Below, in pieces: positions 51,976 through 61,194 of a stretch of DNA of 64,000 nucleotides. A model generated the notes under the pieces. The model did no database searches. It was not told the DNA's origin and saw nothing but the letters and a program-made list of their open reading frames with translations. This DNA comes from Bacillus sp. FJAT-28004 (lineage in GTDB: Bacteria; Bacillota; Bacilli; Paenibacillales; Paenibacillaceae), in the NCBI RefSeq assembly GCF_001280845.1, contig NZ_LGHP01000002.1, positions 257,970 through 321,969 on the forward strand. Direction: 5' to 3'. Position 1 is the first letter of the stretch. Every line of letters begins with the position of its first letter. The position numbers were made by a program, and so were the translations under genes.

Positions 51976-54900
51976 ATGTATAGCAAACTGACCATTCAAG
52001 ACTATCCGGAACCACCCCATATTAAACCTGGAGATTCCTTGCATTGTGATTTTATACTAGATGATTTGGAATTTATCACCAAGAACGATTTCAAAATCAT
52101 GTTAAAAGGCGAATATGCCATGCACCCCTCTTGGATGACAGAGGGAGGGTACCCCTATTTATATCGAATGGTTGATGACTGTCTGTCTCCAAATGATACC
52201 CATCATAGCCAGTTTTGTTTGCATTTAAAAGGAGAAGGTGAACCCTATCGAAAGCGTGCCTATTATAAATTCGTAAAACCTGAACACGCTGGAAATCAAT
52301 TTACCTTCTCTATCTATGCAAAGGCAGATTATTTAGAGAAGAATAACACAGCTGATTTGGAAATTGTTTTTGAAAAGCGATTGATAAAAGAAGGGATAGA
52401 CAAGGCTTCCATCAGTTTAGACCCCGATGAGGTCATTATCATTCCTATAGAAGAAGGTACTTACCCTTGGCAAAAGATTGAGAGAGATTTTGTTTTAGAG
52501 GATGATGTGGCTTCCATTTTGGTTTATATCCAAGTGAAGGGATGCCTTGGGGACCTTTACCTGGAAGACCCACGCTTTAATGGTAATTTCTACAGTGAAC
52601 CCAACTATAATTATTTGGCTCCGTTTACGATGTCTGATCCTTACCATGAAGAAATGAACTGGTTTGGGGAGAATCTATCCAAAAAAGAATGGGCAAACCT
52701 AACGATTAAAATCAACAATGAGATTTGCTTTGACGGCGAATTTTTTCAACGGTGTTTACGGTTTTCCGAAAAGGAATTCAAAATAGATAAGGATCTATTG
52801 AAAATAGGTAAAAACACCATCAGCATCACCAATCAAGCCGATTATTTTATGCCCCAGCCTTACACGGTTAAATCATTATATTTGCTATATCAAGAGGCAA
52901 AAAATTTAACTGTAGTTGGTTTCGATGATTGCATTCCTCTGCATACGCAAATACCTATTATGGTTTACCTAAAAGACCGATCTACCGTTATCGTAAGCGC
53001 CGGTGAAAACGAGAACCTGATTTTTGAAAAAGAACATTGTTGTCAAAAGGGTTTTAACGTAATCAATTTTATGGCTACATCCCACCAAACGAATTTCAAG
53101 ATCAAATTAAATTGTGGTCTGGAAGAAGAAACGATTACCATTACACGAACAATAGAAAAAAAAGATGACAATGTATTAACAGGAACCTCAGACGCCATTT
53201 TTATTAGTCAAGATATAGAAGATTTTGATGAGTTTTTTTGTTGGTACTTAAACAACCGTTTGGGGAATTTTATATCCTTACGGCCTGTTTATCGATGGAC
53301 TGGAACTAGGGAATTAAACAAAGATTTTTGGGCGCACCTTGTCAAAATCTTTACGGAGTACCGCTATCATTATTGCCACATTATTGATGGGCGCGAGCTT
53401 CCAGGTATGAATGCAAACCCAACGAAAGAAATGCTAAATGGACCTTATTTTATTGGAAATCAAGGACACGAAAGAGACGGTGCCTTCTATTATTGGGGTA
53501 TTGGGCGGGGCGCTAAATTTGCTTTTTTTGACGAGCTCATGGAGCGGTTTATAGATAAAATTGAAGATGGAAAATATTTAACGCCTCCTGTTTATGCACA
53601 AAATAGAGTTTTTTCAGGTTATAATCCTGTGAAGCCAACGGACATGGAAGAGGCGGCTGCACAACTCGTTGAAAACGTTCGCTATTCGTTAAACGGCGTG
53701 AAAAGACATTCGGGTCCAAGCACGCTATTTAAGTATTTCTACGAGGGTGGCTTAGAAAGTGCAGGCAGTGAATTGATGTATGGCCCTCATGAAATTATAA
53801 TCGCTGCACAGCGGGGAGCGGCAATTGCATACAACAAAAAAGATTTGTTAGCGCATTTAGCAGTTCAATGGTCAACACTGCCTCATGACACAAAAGAACG
53901 GTTTAGAAGGTATCAACTTTCTTTATTTGTTTGCTATACACATAACATCAATCACATCAACACCGAAGAAGGACTTTGGCATATCGAAAGTGAGTTGGCA
54001 TTTTTCGATCGATTTTCCGAGGCTTGCCTTGGGCATTTACAAGTGCAAAAAAACTTTGCCCATTTTGTAAACACCCATACAAGACCCACGAAAATGGTTG
54101 TTCCATTTGGGTTTCTACATGGAAATAATGACGCTTGGGTATGTTTTACAAGACCTAATGCATGGGGGCAAGTGGGTGAAAAATGGAAGTTTGACCGTAT
54201 GGAGGAAAGCTGGGATTTGCTAAAAACCTTCTTTCCGGACTCTGTTTTGAGTGCCATTTATCGATACCCATGCGAAAACAAACCACAAGGATTTTATTCC
54301 AGAACCCCTTATGGCACGGTTGATATTTTACCGATAGAGGCTCAGCCAGAAACGTATCAAAAATATAAAGTGCTTGCATTTTTAGGTTTTAATACCGCTA
54401 CAGATCAACAGTTTCATAAGCTCCTTGAATTTTGCTACGATGGTGGCACGGTCATTTTAACTTGGGCTCATCTTTTCACCACAACGGATCGAGAAGAGGC
54501 TTTGAATGGAACAAGTGGCCTAATCGAGAAGGGCTTAATGGAAAAGGTGTTGGGGATAAAGGAATATATTTATCCTGAAAATGTTGATAATCCTAAAAGG
54601 ATCATGGACCTTACATTGCAAGATACAGTAACGGTAGTCGAAACACACCAAGGCAAACCATTAATTATTCAAAACACTGTAGGCAAAGGGAAAGTTATCT
54701 TTATCAATTCACTGCACTATCCTGCCAATCCAGCCATTCGAGAAGAATACCAATCTGTATTAAAACAAACCGCAGAGGAAGCTTGCAAAGATGAGTATGA
54801 GAAAGGGTATATTGTTGGTGATGATACCGTTAACTTTACCGTGTTTGACCGTGAAGATGGGCTAAGAGTAATCTACTTACTAAACATCGATTGGTGGAGT

Positions 54901-55176
54901 GACAAAGAGATTGCCAAGGCTACATTGAAATGGAACAACAAAACATTTGAAATCAATGTTGAGCGTGAAAAAATCAATATCATAACGTTATCCGAATCAG
55001 TAGGCATCCTATCACGGGATTTTGATACAGAGGTGGTTTCCATCCAAGAATCCATGGGTGAAGCTATCATTCGCCTGCAGGGGTATGGAACTACATCCTT
55101 AGAGGTGCTGACAAAAGACAAACAAGAAAAAACAATTCAGATTGATGGCTTTTATGAAATGAAACTAAAAACGTGA
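51976..55176 (+). CDS. Unrecognised 1066-aa multidomain protein, glycosidase-like by context
   Basis: I do not recognise a named family. No signal peptide, so it is probably cytoplasmic. Residues ~1-395 are beta-rich (several sandwich-like segments). Residues ~400-735 look like an alpha/beta catalytic region with many conserved-type aromatic and acidic residues (RPVYRWTGTRELNKDFW, HIIDGRELPG, YFYEGGLESAGSELMYGPHE). Residues ~780-930 (KVLAFLGFNTATDQQFHKLL, DGGTVILTWAH, GKGKVIFINSLHYPA) resemble the glutamine-amidotransferase-like/trimerisation domain of GH42-type enzymes. The C-terminus is beta-rich. It closes a sugar-uptake operon, so a new or divergent glycoside hydrolase is the leading inference. 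Confidence 0.6.
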   Translation: MYSKLTIQDYPEPPHIKPGDSLHCDFILDDLEFITKNDFKIMLKGEYAMHPSWMTEGGYPYLYRMVDDCLSPNDTHHSQFCLHLKGEGEPYRKRAYYKFVKPEHAGNQFTFSIYAKADYLEKNNTADLEIVFEKRLIKEGIDKASISLDPDEVIIIPIEEGTYPWQKIERDFVLEDDVASILVYIQVKGCLGDLYLEDPRFNGNFYSEPNYNYLAPFTMSDPYHEEMNWFGENLSKKEWANLTIKINNEICFDGEFFQRCLRFSEKEFKIDKDLLKIGKNTISITNQADYFMPQPYTVKSLYLLYQEAKNLTVVGFDDCIPLHTQIPIMVYLKDRSTVIVSAGENENLIFEKEHCCQKGFNVINFMATSHQTNFKIKLNCGLEEETITITRTIEKKDDNVLTGTSDAIFISQDIEDFDEFFCWYLNNRLGNFISLRPVYRWTGTRELNKDFWAHLVKIFTEYRYHYCHIIDGRELPGMNANPTKEMLNGPYFIGNQGHERDGAFYYWGIGRGAKFAFFDELMERFIDKIEDGKYLTPPVYAQNRVFSGYNPVKPTDMEEAAAQLVENVRYSLNGVKRHSGPSTLFKYFYEGGLESAGSELMYGPHEIIIAAQRGAAIAYNKKDLLAHLAVQWSTLPHDTKERFRRYQLSLFVCYTHNINHINTEEGLWHIESELAFFDRFSEACLGHLQVQKNFAHFVNTHTRPTKMVVPFGFLHGNNDAWVCFTRPNAWGQVGEKWKFDRMEESWDLLKTFFPDSVLSAIYRYPCENKPQGFYSRTPYGTVDILPIEAQPETYQKYKVLAFLGFNTATDQQFHKLLEFCYDGGTVILTWAHLFTTTDREEALNGTSGLIEKGLMEKVLGIKEYIYPENVDNPKRIMDLTLQDTVTVVETHQGKPLIIQNTVGKGKVIFINSLHYPANPAIREEYQSVLKQTAEEACKDEYEKGYIVGDDTVNFTVFDREDGLRVIYLLNIDWWSDKEIAKATLKWNNKTFEINVEREKINIITLSESVGILSRDFDTEVVSIQESMGEAIIRLQGYGTTSLEVLTKDKQEKTIQIDGFYEMKLKT

Positions 55177-55258
55177 ACGTCAAATAACCCCCACCACAGG
55201 GAGGCCGCTGAAAAAAAGTCTGACTCGTGAAAAAAAATACATTGTTAAGCGGAGCGAT
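55177..55258. other. Short spacer after the 1066-aa gene
   Basis: No terminator of the usual kind directly after the stop. It leads into the small minus-strand frame and its leader hairpins, which occupy the rest of the 55177-55499 gap. Confidence 0.4.
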
Positions 55259-55366
55259 TTACTCCAGTACAATAGAGTCAGCCACATGATCGATGTAATC
55301 GATCAGTTCCACGTCAAATCCGAGTGTGTTGTAGTAGTAAGATAGCAGTTTTAACTGAAAATCCAT
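55259..55366 (-). CDS. Candidate small protein (35 aa) of unknown function
   Basis: On the minus strand an ATG at 55366 with GAGGTG seven bases upstream opens 35 codons (begins MDFQLKLLSYYYNTLG) and ends TAA. The peptide is acidic and rich in Tyr, Leu and Asp; no family is recognised. Its SD lies inside one arm of a 10-bp inverted repeat (see 55368-55442). It could be a real small protein, a signalling peptide or the relic of a longer gene. Support is only the SD, spacing and structured leader. Confidence 0.35.
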   Translation of the reverse strand: MDFQLKLLSYYYNTLGFDVELIDYIDHVADSIVLE

Positions 55367-55367
55367 G

Positions 55368-55442
55368 AAAATGCACCTCGTGTTATTGCTTTAATGGTGG
55401 TAGGATTACTTCCATTAAACCATTTTTTGCTTGGTGCATTTT
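55368..55442 (-). promoter_or_regulatory. Nested inverted repeats covering the small-ORF leader
   Basis: AAAATGCACC (55368-55377) and GGTGCATTTT (55433-55442) are perfect inverted repeats; TTTAATGG (55390-55397) and CCATTAAA (55412-55419) nest inside. On the minus-strand RNA the outer arm would hide the SD of the 35-aa frame. On the plus strand the same hairpin followed by TTTGTCTTTT could act as a terminator for the 1066-aa gene. Confidence 0.5.
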
Positions 55443-55499
55443 TGTCTTTTATCCGAATTTATGAGCTTATTGAACACGCTCTTGTAGTGTTAATATGAA

Positions 55500-56051
55500 T
55501 TAAGGATAATAAATAAGAACGTGATATCGCACAATATTATTCGTATAATTCATATAACTATGGGGCTGATCAGCGATAAATCTAAGGGATTCATTTGGCT
55601 TAATTGTGTAGTTTCTGCCGTCAATTGTAATTCCCAAACTCCCTTCTAAAAGCATAATGTATTCCTCTACTCCGGCAGTGTGCGCCTCGGATTCGTGAAC
55701 GCAATGCGGATCCATTTCAACCAAATAAATCTCGAATTGCTTGTGCGGACTAAATGGAAAAAGTGGATAGGAACGAAATGAGCCTTTTTCTTCTAATAAG
55801 GGATCCATATCTGCACTGTTGACAATAGAAACGGAAGGATCTTGTTCTTCGATTAATGAAGTGAATGATAAACGAAGTCCATTGGCTATTTTCCAAATAA
55901 TAGAAATAGAAGGATTTGATTCACCGCGTTCGATTTGTGCAAGCATTGCCTTGCTAACTCCGGTTAACTCAGCCACTTTATCAAGACTCAGGCCCCTGCC
56001 GTTACGGATTGACTTTAAGTTTTTACCCAATTTAACATGTATCGGTTCCAC
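55500..56051 (-). CDS. XRE-family regulator with C-terminal cupin, divergent from kbl
   Basis: A 183-residue regulator: helix-turn-helix LSLDKVAELTGVSKAMLAQI (residues ~21-40), then IERGESNPSI, and a cupin domain (HESEAHTAGVEEYIMLLEGS; PNESLRFIADQPHSYMN). The GTG start has GTGGGG upstream. It is transcribed away from kbl/tdh, with an inverted repeat in the shared region. The likely role is control of threonine degradation by a small effector bound to the cupin. Confidence 0.87.
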   Translation of the reverse strand: MEPIHVKLGKNLKSIRNGRGLSLDKVAELTGVSKAMLAQIERGESNPSISIIWKIANGLRLSFTSLIEEQDPSVSIVNSADMDPLLEEKGSFRSYPLFPFSPHKQFEIYLVEMDPHCVHESEAHTAGVEEYIMLLEGSLGITIDGRNYTIKPNESLRFIADQPHSYMNYTNNIVRYHVLIYYP

Positions 56052-56130
56052 GATTTCCCCACTCTCTTTTTTGTTTTTTACCCATCGTAACGTAAAAAAA
56101 CTCGAAAGTCGACTATTTCATATTTCACTA

Positions 56131-56186
56131 TTGTGCGTTATTTAATACATATGTATACTATAACATACATAGTATAACGTATGTAT
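56131..56186 (+). promoter_or_regulatory. kbl promoter with overlapping nested palindromic operator
   Basis: TTGTGC (56131-56136), 17-bp spacer, TATACT (56154-56159). The -10 lies in the inner arm of a palindrome: TATACTAT (56154-56161) and ATAGTATA (56169-56176), flanked by outer arms ATACAT (56145) and ATGTAT (56181-56186). A repressor bound here would block the kbl promoter; the divergent XRE-cupin protein is the obvious candidate. Confidence 0.6.
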
Positions 56187-56207
56187 TGAGATTGAGGAGG
56201 CGAAATT

Positions 56208-57398
56208 ATGTCCAGCAAACAATTAGAGCAATTCTTAATAGACAATTTGACGGAGTTAAAAAGTAAAGGGCTGTACAATGTTATTGATCCCATGCAGGGG
56301 GCAAATGGCCCGATGATTACTATTGCGGGTAAAGAGTATATTAATTTATCCTCGAATAATTATCTGGGTTTAGCGACTGACTCTAGATTAATTCAGGCAG
56401 CCGTAGAGTCTGTGAACATTTATGGAACTGGGGCGGGAGCGGTCAGGACAATTAATGGAACATTAAACATTCATCTGGAGTTAGAAGAAAAATTAGCTGA
56501 ATTCAAGAATACGGAAGCTGTTGTTGTCTATCAATCAGGGTTTAATTGTAATATGGCAGCTATCTCGGCAGTGATGGATCAGAATGATGCAATTCTATCC
56601 GATGAATTAAATCATGCTTCAATTATTGAAGGGTGCAGATTATCCAAAGCCAAGATTATCCGCTACAATCACTCTGACATGGATGATTTGCGGAGGAAGG
56701 CGAAGACAATTAAAGAATCCGGATTATATAAGAAGCTCATGGTAATTACGGATGGGGTTTTCTCCATGGACGGGGACATTGCGAAGCTTCCAGAAATCAT
56801 TGAGATTGCAGCGGCGTATGACCTTATAACGTATGTGGATGATGCTCATGGTTCCGGAGTTCTGGGAGGGGGCGCGGGTACAATAAAGCACTTTGGGCTT
56901 TCTGATCAAGTAGACTTTCAAATTGGTACGCTCTCCAAAGCTGTCGGCGTCGTAGGGGGATATGTTGCGGGCAAGAAGGAATTAATTGATTGGCTGAAAG
57001 CCAGAAGCAAGCCGTTTTTATTCTCAACCTCATTGCCTGCTGCTGCTGTAGCACCCAGCATTATGGCTATAGATATCATTAAGAACAGTCCAGAACTACT
57101 GGATCGATTGTGGGGGAACGGTGATTTGCTGAAGAAAGGACTCCGTGATCTAGGCTTCGATATCGGAAACAGTGCGACGCCGATATCACCATGTATTATT
57201 GGAGATGAAAAACAGACGCAGCAATTTAGCAAAAGGCTTTATGAAGAAGGTGTTTATGCAAAGGCGATCGTATTCCCAACAGTACCAAAGGGAGGAGGAA
57301 GAATCAGAAATATGCCAACCGCAGCGCACACGGGGCCAATGCTTGAAAAAGCATTATCAATCTATGAAAAAATAGGGAAAGAGTTGAAGTTAATATAA
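56208..57398 (+). CDS. kbl: Glycine C-acetyltransferase (2-amino-3-ketobutyrate CoA ligase)
   Basis: A 396-residue PLP enzyme of the alpha-oxoamine synthase family. NLSSNNYLGLA near residue 45, DELNHASIIEGCRLS, DGVFSMDGD, DDAHGSG (PLP-contacting Asp/His) and GTLSKAVG with the PLP-binding Lys244 are all present. It cleaves 2-amino-3-ketobutyrate with CoA to glycine and acetyl-CoA, the second step of threonine degradation. Length is normal. The dehydrogenase gene follows after 17 bp. ATTGAGGAGG precedes the ATG. Confidence 0.93.
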   Translation: MSSKQLEQFLIDNLTELKSKGLYNVIDPMQGANGPMITIAGKEYINLSSNNYLGLATDSRLIQAAVESVNIYGTGAGAVRTINGTLNIHLELEEKLAEFKNTEAVVVYQSGFNCNMAAISAVMDQNDAILSDELNHASIIEGCRLSKAKIIRYNHSDMDDLRRKAKTIKESGLYKKLMVITDGVFSMDGDIAKLPEIIEIAAAYDLITYVDDAHGSGVLGGGAGTIKHFGLSDQVDFQIGTLSKAVGVVGGYVAGKKELIDWLKARSKPFLFSTSLPAAAVAPSIMAIDIIKNSPELLDRLWGNGDLLKKGLRDLGFDIGNSATPISPCIIGDEKQTQQFSKRLYEEGVYAKAIVFPTVPKGGGRIRNMPTAAHTGPMLEKALSIYEKIGKELKLI

Positions 57399-57415
57399 AA
57401 GAGAGGGGCATTCAG

Positions 57416-58363
57416 ATGAAAAGAATAATGGTCACTGGCGCATCGGGTCAAATTGGCACTGAGCTTGTCACTAGACTACGAGAAATTTATTGTACTGATC
57501 AGGTAATTGCTACGGATATAAAAAAATTAAGCACAGATGAAGGATCAGGTCCCTTTGAATTTCTGGATGTCACCGATCCTCAAGAAATGTATGACATTGC
57601 CAATAAATATCAAGTGGATACAATCATTCATTTAGCTGCACTGTTATCTGCGACTGCGGAGGCGAAACCGTTGCTTGCTTGGCAATTGAATATGGGGGGA
57701 TTGCTCAACGCATTAGAAGTGTCTAAATCATTGCGATGCCAACTCTTTACTCCAAGTTCGATCGGTGTATTTGGACCAACGACACCCTATAGTAATACGC
57801 CGCAAGAAACAATTCAAAGACCAACTTCCATGTATGGTGTCAGTAAAGTCTCAGGGGAATTATTGTGTGATTATTACTATAACAAGTTCGGGGTCGATAC
57901 TCGGGGCCTGCGTTTCCCCGGAATCATCTCCTATGCAACTCCGCCTGGGGGAGGAACTACTGATTATGCAGTAGAAATTTTTTATGATGCAAGTGAGAGA
58001 GGACGTTATACGTCTTATATTTCGCAAGGCACTTTTATGGATATGATTTATATGCCGGATGCTCTTGAAGCAATTATCACCCTAATGGAGGCAGATGCAT
58101 CTAAGCTCAAGCATCGCAATGCTTTTAATGTATCGGCAATGAGTATCGATCCCGAAATGATTGCTACAGAAATTAGAAGGCATATTCCTCATTTTGAACT
58201 CGCTTATCAAGTGGATCCGCTCAGACAAGCGATCGCAGATAGCTGGCCTGATGCGATTGATAGCACCGCTGCCAAGGAAGAATGGGGGTTTAGCGTAGAA
58301 TACAATTTGGAGAAAATGACTAAAGATATGCTCTCGCAAGTGTCCCTTAAATTCGTGGGGTAA
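57416..58363 (+). CDS. L-threonine 3-dehydrogenase, NAD-dependent epimerase type
   Basis: A 315-residue short-chain/extended SDR protein. NAD-binding TGASGQIG is at residues 7-14; the catalytic set is Ser/Thr in TPSSIGVFGPTTP and YGVSK (Tyr-x-x-x-Lys). The pattern HLAALLSATAE, GVDTRGLRFPGIISY and PGGGTTDYAVEIF is typical of the epimerase-like TDH group, unrelated to zinc-dependent Tdh. It oxidises threonine to 2-amino-3-ketobutyrate, supplying Kbl encoded just upstream. GAGAGGGG precedes the ATG. Confidence 0.92.
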   Translation: MKRIMVTGASGQIGTELVTRLREIYCTDQVIATDIKKLSTDEGSGPFEFLDVTDPQEMYDIANKYQVDTIIHLAALLSATAEAKPLLAWQLNMGGLLNALEVSKSLRCQLFTPSSIGVFGPTTPYSNTPQETIQRPTSMYGVSKVSGELLCDYYYNKFGVDTRGLRFPGIISYATPPGGGTTDYAVEIFYDASERGRYTSYISQGTFMDMIYMPDALEAIITLMEADASKLKHRNAFNVSAMSIDPEMIATEIRRHIPHFELAYQVDPLRQAIADSWPDAIDSTAAKEEWGFSVEYNLEKMTKDMLSQVSLKFVG

Positions 58364-58701
58364 TGTGTCTCGGTTGCCTGGCCTCAAACTCTATAAGTCG
58401 AATGTAATTGTCCCGCTGATCATTAAAAATTTACCACTAAGCAGACCGGTTTTCAGGATTTGCTTTCATATCCTACTTTAATTGAAGGACACAGCTCAAG
58501 AATAGTGATCATATTGATTATTGATAGATAACGTCGATCTATAGTGGGTTTGTCATGGTTAGATGCTGAGAAAGGATCTCCATCTTTTCAATTAATTGAT
58601 GATATTCATATAAATTACGCTTGAGCCTCAGTGTAACCTCAGCGAGCGCTATCGGGTCAATGAGAAACAAGTTATTTTCGTGCCTGAGCTGAAACGGGAG
58701 G
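58364..58701. other. Intergenic region between tdh and the AraC gene
   Basis: Convergent genes end on both sides. No intact gene; a minus-strand frame of 67 codons reads through the terminator hairpin and is not credible. Confidence 0.5.
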
Positions 58702-58739
58702 CGAAAAGCTGTCAGGGGACATGTCCTCTGACAGCTTTT
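58702..58739 (-). terminator. Bidirectional terminator hairpin
   Basis: GAAAAGCTGTCAGGGGACAT and its complement form a long near-perfect stem around ACATGT with A/T tracts on both ends. It ends the minus-strand AraC gene and may stop read-through from tdh. Confidence 0.7.
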
Positions 58740-59590
58740 CACTCGAACTTTGACGGTGCAACGTTATAGTATTTTTTAAAAGATTTCGAAAACGTAAAAG
58801 GATCAGGATAACCTAGAAGGCTAGCAATTTGTTGAATCGTATATTTCTTTTCGTTCAGATATTCTCTCGCCCGGTTCATTTTAATCTGGTAAATATATTG
58901 TCCCGGAGTAATGCCCAAGGCTTTCTTGAAATAAGTAATAAAATATTTTTCGGATATGCCTACAATCGCTGCAAGCTCATTCATTTTAATAGATTTGTGC
59001 AGGTGGTTATTAACGTATTTGAATACCGGCTGCAACACGTCCAAATTTCTCTCTGCTTTTCTTGACGTTCTCCCATTCAGAAATGTGCCGGTATATTGGC
59101 CATGACCGTGGAGTTCAATAATTTTGGCAATAACGGCCATCAGGCAAGCCTTTAAATATAAACGGTTCCCAGGTATGCTTCGTAATAGATTCGATTGCGT
59201 AAAGGTTTTGCCGAACAAAACGGCTTCTTCCCGGATTAGCTCTTGCGGTATAATTCCCGAGAGCTGAAAGTCGTTTAGAATCCGCTCTTGCTTGCCGATT
59301 TCAAAATCGAAATGAATGTATATAAACCGGCACCCTTTATCAGCAGCTGATGCCATATAGGGAGTCCCTGGGTAAAAAAAGACCACATCTCCCGGGTTTG
59401 CTGTATGTTCAATACCATCAATAGTAATGGTAACGATTCCGGATTGAATGAACCAAAGATCATAGTCGGTGTGTGCCTTGTGTTCGATCCATTTCGTGTC
59501 GTGGGCAAGCTCAAAAAAGGATTTCATTCGAAGCGAGATCAATTCCGACAATTCATTGAGAATCCCCATGTCCGTCATTTTCGTATCCAT
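58739..59590 (-). CDS. AraC-family regulator with N-terminal cupin, divergent from GH4 gene
   Basis: A 283-residue regulator. The N-terminal AraC-type cupin (TDYDLWFIQSGIVTITIDG; NPGDVVFFYPGTPY) binds a small sugar, and the C-terminal helix-turn-helix pair is IKMNELAAIVGISEKYFITY and a second helix pair ending NVAPSKFE. The start at 59590 (MDTKMTDMG) has AGAGGG at 6 bp; the frame is open further upstream. It probably activates the GH4 gene 176 bp away on the other strand. Confidence 0.87.
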   Translation of the reverse strand: MDTKMTDMGILNELSELISLRMKSFFELAHDTKWIEHKAHTDYDLWFIQSGIVTITIDGIEHTANPGDVVFFYPGTPYMASAADKGCRFIYIHFDFEIGKQERILNDFQLSGIIPQELIREEAVLFGKTFTQSNLLRSIPGNRLYLKACLMAVIAKIIELHGHGQYTGTFLNGRTSRKAERNLDVLQPVFKYVNNHLHKSIKMNELAAIVGISEKYFITYFKKALGITPGQYIYQIKMNRAREYLNEKKYTIQQIASLLGYPDPFTFSKSFKKYYNVAPSKFE

Positions 59591-59765
59591 TGGCATCCCT
59601 CTACATTCCTCAACCAGATGACATTTATCATGTTTATTTAGTATATCACTGAATTTATTTATCACAAATATTCGTACTATTTGACATGAAGGTGAAACTA
59701 TCTCATATTCTACTTTTAAACCATTCTCCTATAATTAGGTTATAACCAGTTAGGAGGACTTGATC

Positions 59766-61154
59766 ATGATGGATTCGAATGTTTCACATCCGAAGGTAGT
59801 TGTCATTGGGGCTGGGAGTCTTTTCTTTGGGCGGCAGTCAATCTGGCAGATGGTTCACTCTAAATATTTGAATAACGGAACGCTTTCTTTAGTAGATACT
59901 GACGAAGAAAAACTATCCAAGATGGTAAGGCTCGCTGAAATGGTTGCAAAGGAAAACAATGTATCTCTTAAAGTGGAAGGCTCGACGAATCGGAGGCAGG
60001 TATTGAAGGGAGCGGATTTCGTCGTTCTCAGCTTTGCTGAGGATACCGTCAAATACCGCGGCATCGATTGCCAGGTTTCTTTAAAATATGGAATTAGGAT
60101 GTGCTCTGGGGATACCATCGGTCCAGGCGGAATCTTTAGGGCGATGAGAGAGCTGCCGATCATAATGGAATGCGCTAAAGACGTTGAGGAACTTTGTCCC
60201 GATGCCTGGGTAATCAATTACATCAATCCATCTACCGTTCATGGGATCGCATTAAGCCGATATGCGCCGAAACTTAAATCCTTTGCGCTTTGCGACTCCC
60301 ATCACATGCCGCACAAGAAAGCTTACTACGCGATTCGAGCGGGTATCATCCAGGATCAAAGCGAATTCAATGAGGAGATCGACCGAAGATTTGATTTCCG
60401 CGTTGCCGGCGTCAATCATTTCACCTGGCTGCTTAAGGCGGAGTATGACGGAAAGGATGTTATGGCTCCGATTGCCGAGACATTAAGGAGGTCGGCAGGA
60501 ACGGAAAACAACGGCGGGGATAGAGGAGCAAAGGCGCTTTATAACGATGCAATCACTTATGAGCTTTATAATATTTTCGGCTGTATTCCAACATGTACGG
60601 CCCATACCAAAGAATACGTCCGGTATTGGCAGGGACTTGGCAAGACGGAAGACGCCATCCCGCCTTTATCGATTTGGGAAACGGAAGACCGGTATAAACG
60701 GCATGAGGAAATGTGGCGGCAAGTGGATGACTTCATCTCAGGGAAATATTCTATCGCCGATTATATGAAATCTTTCGGACCCGATCATGCTACCGATATT
60801 ATCGAAAACATGGTGGGGAATTTGAACAAGCGGTTCTTTATTAATACGCTCAATAACGGTGCGGTGACTAACATGAATAACGACTCGTTCCTTGAGTTGT
60901 TAAGCGAAGTAAGCATGGACGGAATCAAACCGCTTCACATAGGTGAAATGCCGAGGGGAATCCGGGGCATGCAGGAGCTGGTGCTGGATACGCACGAACT
61001 GACTGCGGAGGCTGTTGTGGAACGGAGCTACACGAAATTGAGAAGAGCGATGATGACCGATCCGCTTGTGAATTCCATACATGATGCGGATATCATTATT
61101 AAAGAGTTGTTGGAACAGGAAAGGGAGGTCATCCCCGGATATTGGTACGAGTAA
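59766..61154 (+). CDS. GH4-family glycosidase with CDSH motif
   Basis: A 462-residue NAD/Mn-dependent glycosidase. Dinucleotide-binding VIGAGSLFFG is at residues 11-20, MCSGDTIGPGGIFRA, NYINPS, then LCDSHHMP with the metal-binding Cys, and NHFTWLLKA. The CDSH(H) signature differs from CHEI of the LplD-like enzyme at 2919 and from the phospho-glycosidase motifs CDMP and CNVP, so its sugar specificity is not assigned. AGGAGG lies 8 bp before ATG 59766 (TTG 59760 also in frame). A sigK remnant follows after about 40 bp. Confidence 0.85.
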   Translation: MMDSNVSHPKVVVIGAGSLFFGRQSIWQMVHSKYLNNGTLSLVDTDEEKLSKMVRLAEMVAKENNVSLKVEGSTNRRQVLKGADFVVLSFAEDTVKYRGIDCQVSLKYGIRMCSGDTIGPGGIFRAMRELPIIMECAKDVEELCPDAWVINYINPSTVHGIALSRYAPKLKSFALCDSHHMPHKKAYYAIRAGIIQDQSEFNEEIDRRFDFRVAGVNHFTWLLKAEYDGKDVMAPIAETLRRSAGTENNGGDRGAKALYNDAITYELYNIFGCIPTCTAHTKEYVRYWQGLGKTEDAIPPLSIWETEDRYKRHEEMWRQVDDFISGKYSIADYMKSFGPDHATDIIENMVGNLNKRFFINTLNNGAVTNMNNDSFLELLSEVSMDGIKPLHIGEMPRGIRGMQELVLDTHELTAEAVVERSYTKLRRAMMTDPLVNSIHDADIIIKELLEQEREVIPGYWYE

Positions 61155-61194
61155 ACAAGTACGGCCAACATATTTCGACAATAATGGGGAGGAT

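Noticed and set aside
58539..58742. 67-codon minus-strand frame ending near the AraC terminator
   Set aside because: Its first codons are the terminator hairpin itself, it has no SD and no family resemblance beyond a weak helical tail.
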